The notes beneath the pieces are model-generated. The model searched no databases. It had not been told where the DNA came from and worked only from the letters and a program-made list of their open reading frames with translations. Source: Kitasatospora sp. MAA19 (GTDB lineage: Bacteria > Actinomycetota > Actinomycetes > Streptomycetales > Streptomycetaceae). Taken from it: a DNA stretch of 41,817 nt. Positions within the stretch are counted from its first letter, which is position 1. Each line of letters begins with the position of its first letter. Positions 39,835-41,817 of the stretch are shown piece by piece. Location of the stretch: NCBI RefSeq assembly GCF_029894125.1, contig NZ_JARXYZ010000053.1, forward strand, positions 1 through 41,817. The letters run 5' to 3'. The position numbers and the translations under genes are program-made.

Positions 39835-40633
39835 GGGCGTTCACTCCCTGGCGAAGGTTGTCGGCGTGGCCCTGGTGGTGGCGGAGCCGGTAGGAGGGGC
39901 CGTCGATGCCGACGACGGCTGCCCGGTGCAGGAGGCGGTCCAGCATCGCGGCAGCGACGGTCGCGTCGCCGAAGGCCGAGGCCCAGTCGGCGATGCCGAC
40001 GTTGGTGCTCAGGATCGTGCTCGACTTCAGATACCTCTGGTTGATCACCTGGAAGAGCGCCGAGGCGCCGTCCTCGGGCAGCGGCAGGTAGCCGAGCTCG
40101 TCGATGATCAAAAGCCGGGGGCCTGCGAAGAAGCGCATGCAGGTCTTCCAGCGGCCCTCCAGCGCGGCCTTGTGGCACTTGGCCGCCAGCTCGGCCGCGG
40201 TGGTGAAGTAGACGCGGTGGCCCGCGTCGACCGCCGCGCGGCCGAGCGCGACCGACAGCATGGTCTTGCCGACCCCGGGCGGGCCGACGAACAGCACGTT
40301 CGATGCGTCGTCGAGGAAGCGGAGGGTGGCCAGGTCGCGGATCAGCTTCTCGTCGACGCCGGGCTGGGCGGAGAAGTCGAAGTCCGACAACGTCCAGGGC
40401 TCCGGGAGACAGGCGAACCTTTCCCGGGCCGCCAGGCGCCGGGCCTCGGTGGCCTCGACCTCGATCTCCAGCAGCCGCTCCAGGGCGGCGGTCATCGACA
40501 GGTTCTCGGAGCGGGCCTGGTCCAGCACCCGCGGGAGGGCGTCGAACGCGTCGTTGAGCTTCAGGTAGGACAGGTGGGCCCGCAGCTGCGAATAGCGGCG
40601 CGCTTCACTCATCTGCGTGGGTGGGGTGCTCAC
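39824..40633 (-). CDS. istB: IS21-family helper ATPase IstB
   Basis: This is a 269-residue AAA+ ATPase that assists the IstA transposase in target selection. Walker A GPPGVGKTMLS is at about residue 122, Walker B LLIIDELGYLPL follows, then the sensor region STILSTNVGIADWASAFGD and the C-terminal helix LLHRAAVVGIDGPSYRLR. The N-terminal domain is the usual IstB helical part. GTG 40633 overlaps the istA stop (GTGA). Full length and apparently intact. Confidence 0.94.
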   Translation of the reverse strand: MSTPPTQMSEARRYSQLRAHLSYLKLNDAFDALPRVLDQARSENLSMTAALERLLEIEVEATEARRLAARERFACLPEPWTLSDFDFSAQPGVDEKLIRDLATLRFLDDASNVLFVGPPGVGKTMLSVALGRAAVDAGHRVYFTTAAELAAKCHKAALEGRWKTCMRFFAGPRLLIIDELGYLPLPEDGASALFQVINQRYLKSSTILSTNVGIADWASAFGDATVAAAMLDRLLHRAAVVGIDGPSYRLRHHQGHADNLRQGVNARVS

Positions 40634-41722
40634 TTGCCGAGTTCCTCCTCAGGTGTCGGAGCGGTCCGCAGCCGGTCGGCCACGGCGGCATAGGTGTCGA
40701 GGTTGATCACGACCCGCTCGGCCGGGTTCGCGCCGGCGGCCTGGCCCCGTAGTCGGTCGGCTTCCGCGAGCGCCGCGGCGGACAGCGGGCGACGAGTCTT
40801 GGTCTTGCAGGGCGCCCGGTCGCTGACCTGTGCGAGGACCGCCCGCTCCAGCGCGATCACGTGGCCCGCGTCGCGGATCGTCCGCCCGGCGCCGCGCGGC
40901 GCGAGCTGGTGGCGGGCGACCACCGCCCGGCCGGCGGTGACGATGTGGAGGTAGTCTTCGCCGAGCCGGTGTCGGACGATGACCTGCATCCCCGGCATCC
41001 CAGGCGGGACCGAGTAGAGGTTGCCCTCGAAGGAGACCAGGGCCTGCGGGCTGACCGTCCGGGTGGCCTCCAGATCGGCGGGGAACGGCAGCGTCGGAAG
41101 GTCCAACATCGGTTCAGCAGCAGCGAGTTCGGCAACTGTCACCTTCATCCCGTCCACGTTGCGGCGGCGGTCGTCCATCCGGATGGCGAGCTTGTCGACG
41201 CCGGACTGGGCCTGCTCGACGGTCAGGGCGTCCGGGACCGTTCGCCACCACCGTTGCGCGGCACTGTGGTTGGCCTTCTCCACCACGCCCTTGCGGTTGC
41301 CCCGCCGTGGCGGGCAGATCGCGACCTGGACCCCGTAGAACTTCGCGACCCCGGCGAACGCCGGGGTGACCTGCCCGCTCGACGGGTAGCAGACCGTCGC
41401 CATCCGGTCGAAGCGCCAGCGCCTCGCGGTCCCGCCGAGCTTGCGCAGCACCGCATCGAGGGCCTGGATCAGGTGCGGGAAGTCCTCCGAGTCCGCCAGC
41501 ACCGCCCGCCACCGGCCCGAATGCGCGAGCGCGCCGACCAGCAAGTGGGCGTGCGCGCCGACACCCCAGCCGGCTGGCGGGTCGGGCAGCTCGACCCAGT
41601 CGAACTGGATCTCCTCCCCGGGCGGGTGCGCGATCACGGCCCGGTCCCGGCCCTTCGACGCCTGGCACGGCTCGCAGTGCGGCCGCACCTGGTAGCGGCG
41701 AAGCGCCTCCGTGAACGTCGAG
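40630..41722 (-). pseudogene. istA: IS21-family transposase IstA, N-terminally truncated
   Basis: About 364 residues of IstA remain from YSTFTEALRRYQVRPHCEPC onward. The DDE residues are present: Asp in IQFDWVELPD, Asp in RWRFDRMATVC and Glu in KGVVEKANHSAAQRW. The C-terminal beta domain follows (GNLYSVPPGMPGMQVIVR). The first 100 or so residues, with the DNA-binding helix-turn-helix, are replaced by the 95-bp terminal repeat. The ORF continues artificially to an ATG at 41790 in that repeat. Complete IstA proteins are usually over 450 residues. The gene is either cut by an ISAs1-type fragment or misjoined at the contig edge. Confidence 0.88.
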
Positions 41723-41817
41723 TAAGGGCGTCCGCCAGTAGGTGCCGAGCTAATCGGCAGTAGCAGGGCAGGCACGGTTCGCCCGATCATGGAGTTCTCT
41801 ACGCTTCATGATCACCG
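41723..41817. repeat. Terminal inverted repeat, right copy (95 bp)
   Basis: Exact reverse complement of 1-95. It joins istA at about 41722 and gives the ORF the foreign start MIGRTVPALLLPISS, which resembles an ISAs1-type leader rather than IstA. Confidence 0.9.

Noticed and set aside
1..41817. tRNA or rRNA genes and tRNA-type attachment sites
   Set aside because: No tRNA-like cloverleaf with the conserved GGTTCGAATCC-type arm, and no rRNA sequence, was recognised by eye on either strand.

Overview
The window looks like part of a Streptomyces or closely related actinomycete genome. GC content is high throughout, third codon positions are almost all G or C, GTG and TTG starts are common, and the secreted proteins and insertion sequences are of types typical of Streptomycetaceae. 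It reads as an accessory region, possibly a chromosome arm or plasmid: at least nine kinds of insertion sequence, many gene fragments, and only a few intact gene blocks. The first and last 95 bases are perfect inverted copies of each other, so the window may be one assembly contig ending in repeats.

Layout, left to right. An ISAs1-family element (about 191-1645) precedes the longest intact block, 1978-11490, all on the plus strand. This block holds a small secreted crystallin-like/I36-like protein, a lipoprotein, a MacA-like adaptor with a peptidoglycan-binding domain, a MacB-like ATPase and permease, a 1338-residue secreted protein joining a lytic-transglycosylase-like domain to a golvesin-like domain and an SGNH hydrolase, and a small membrane-anchored protein. 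It looks like one cell-envelope or secretion system. From 11.5 to 14.3 kb there is a stack of insertions: an integrase gene cut by an IS256-family end, which was itself hit by an ISL3 element (8-bp target duplication), followed by a UvrD-like helicase fragment. After a zinc-ribbon protein and a truncated reverse-strand gene, 15.76-19.6 kb holds the tail of a nonribosomal peptide cluster: an adenylation/carrier-protein remnant with an amber stop, a type II thioesterase, an MFS exporter and an alanine racemase with a frameshifted end.

Two 857-bp IS6-family copies in the same orientation (19927-20783 and 23279-24135) enclose a secreted NucA/NucB-type nuclease and a DUF6461-like protein, probably toxin and immunity. 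This is a compound-transposon-like arrangement. Next come an MFS fragment, an ArsR-type regulator with its MFS partner, plasmid-like debris with iteron-like repeats and hairpins, and a TetR-SDR pair with a perfect palindromic operator. From 30.2 kb there is a third, partial IS6 copy, then an IS701-family element (CTAG duplication) that contains both an ISAzo13 element and an unrelated passenger gene. An IS110-family gene follows whose first catalytic Asp reads Tyr.

The right end carries an unknown zinc-ribbon protein, the end repeats and broken transposase of a TniA-like transposon, a HIT-family hydrolase, and an IS21-family operon (istA truncated, istB, and a third cysteine-rich gene). The best candidates for poorly described biology are the 1978-11490 secretion/hydrolase block, the IS6-flanked nuclease-immunity cassette and the IS701 passenger gene. 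All assignments come from reading motifs; no database search was run.
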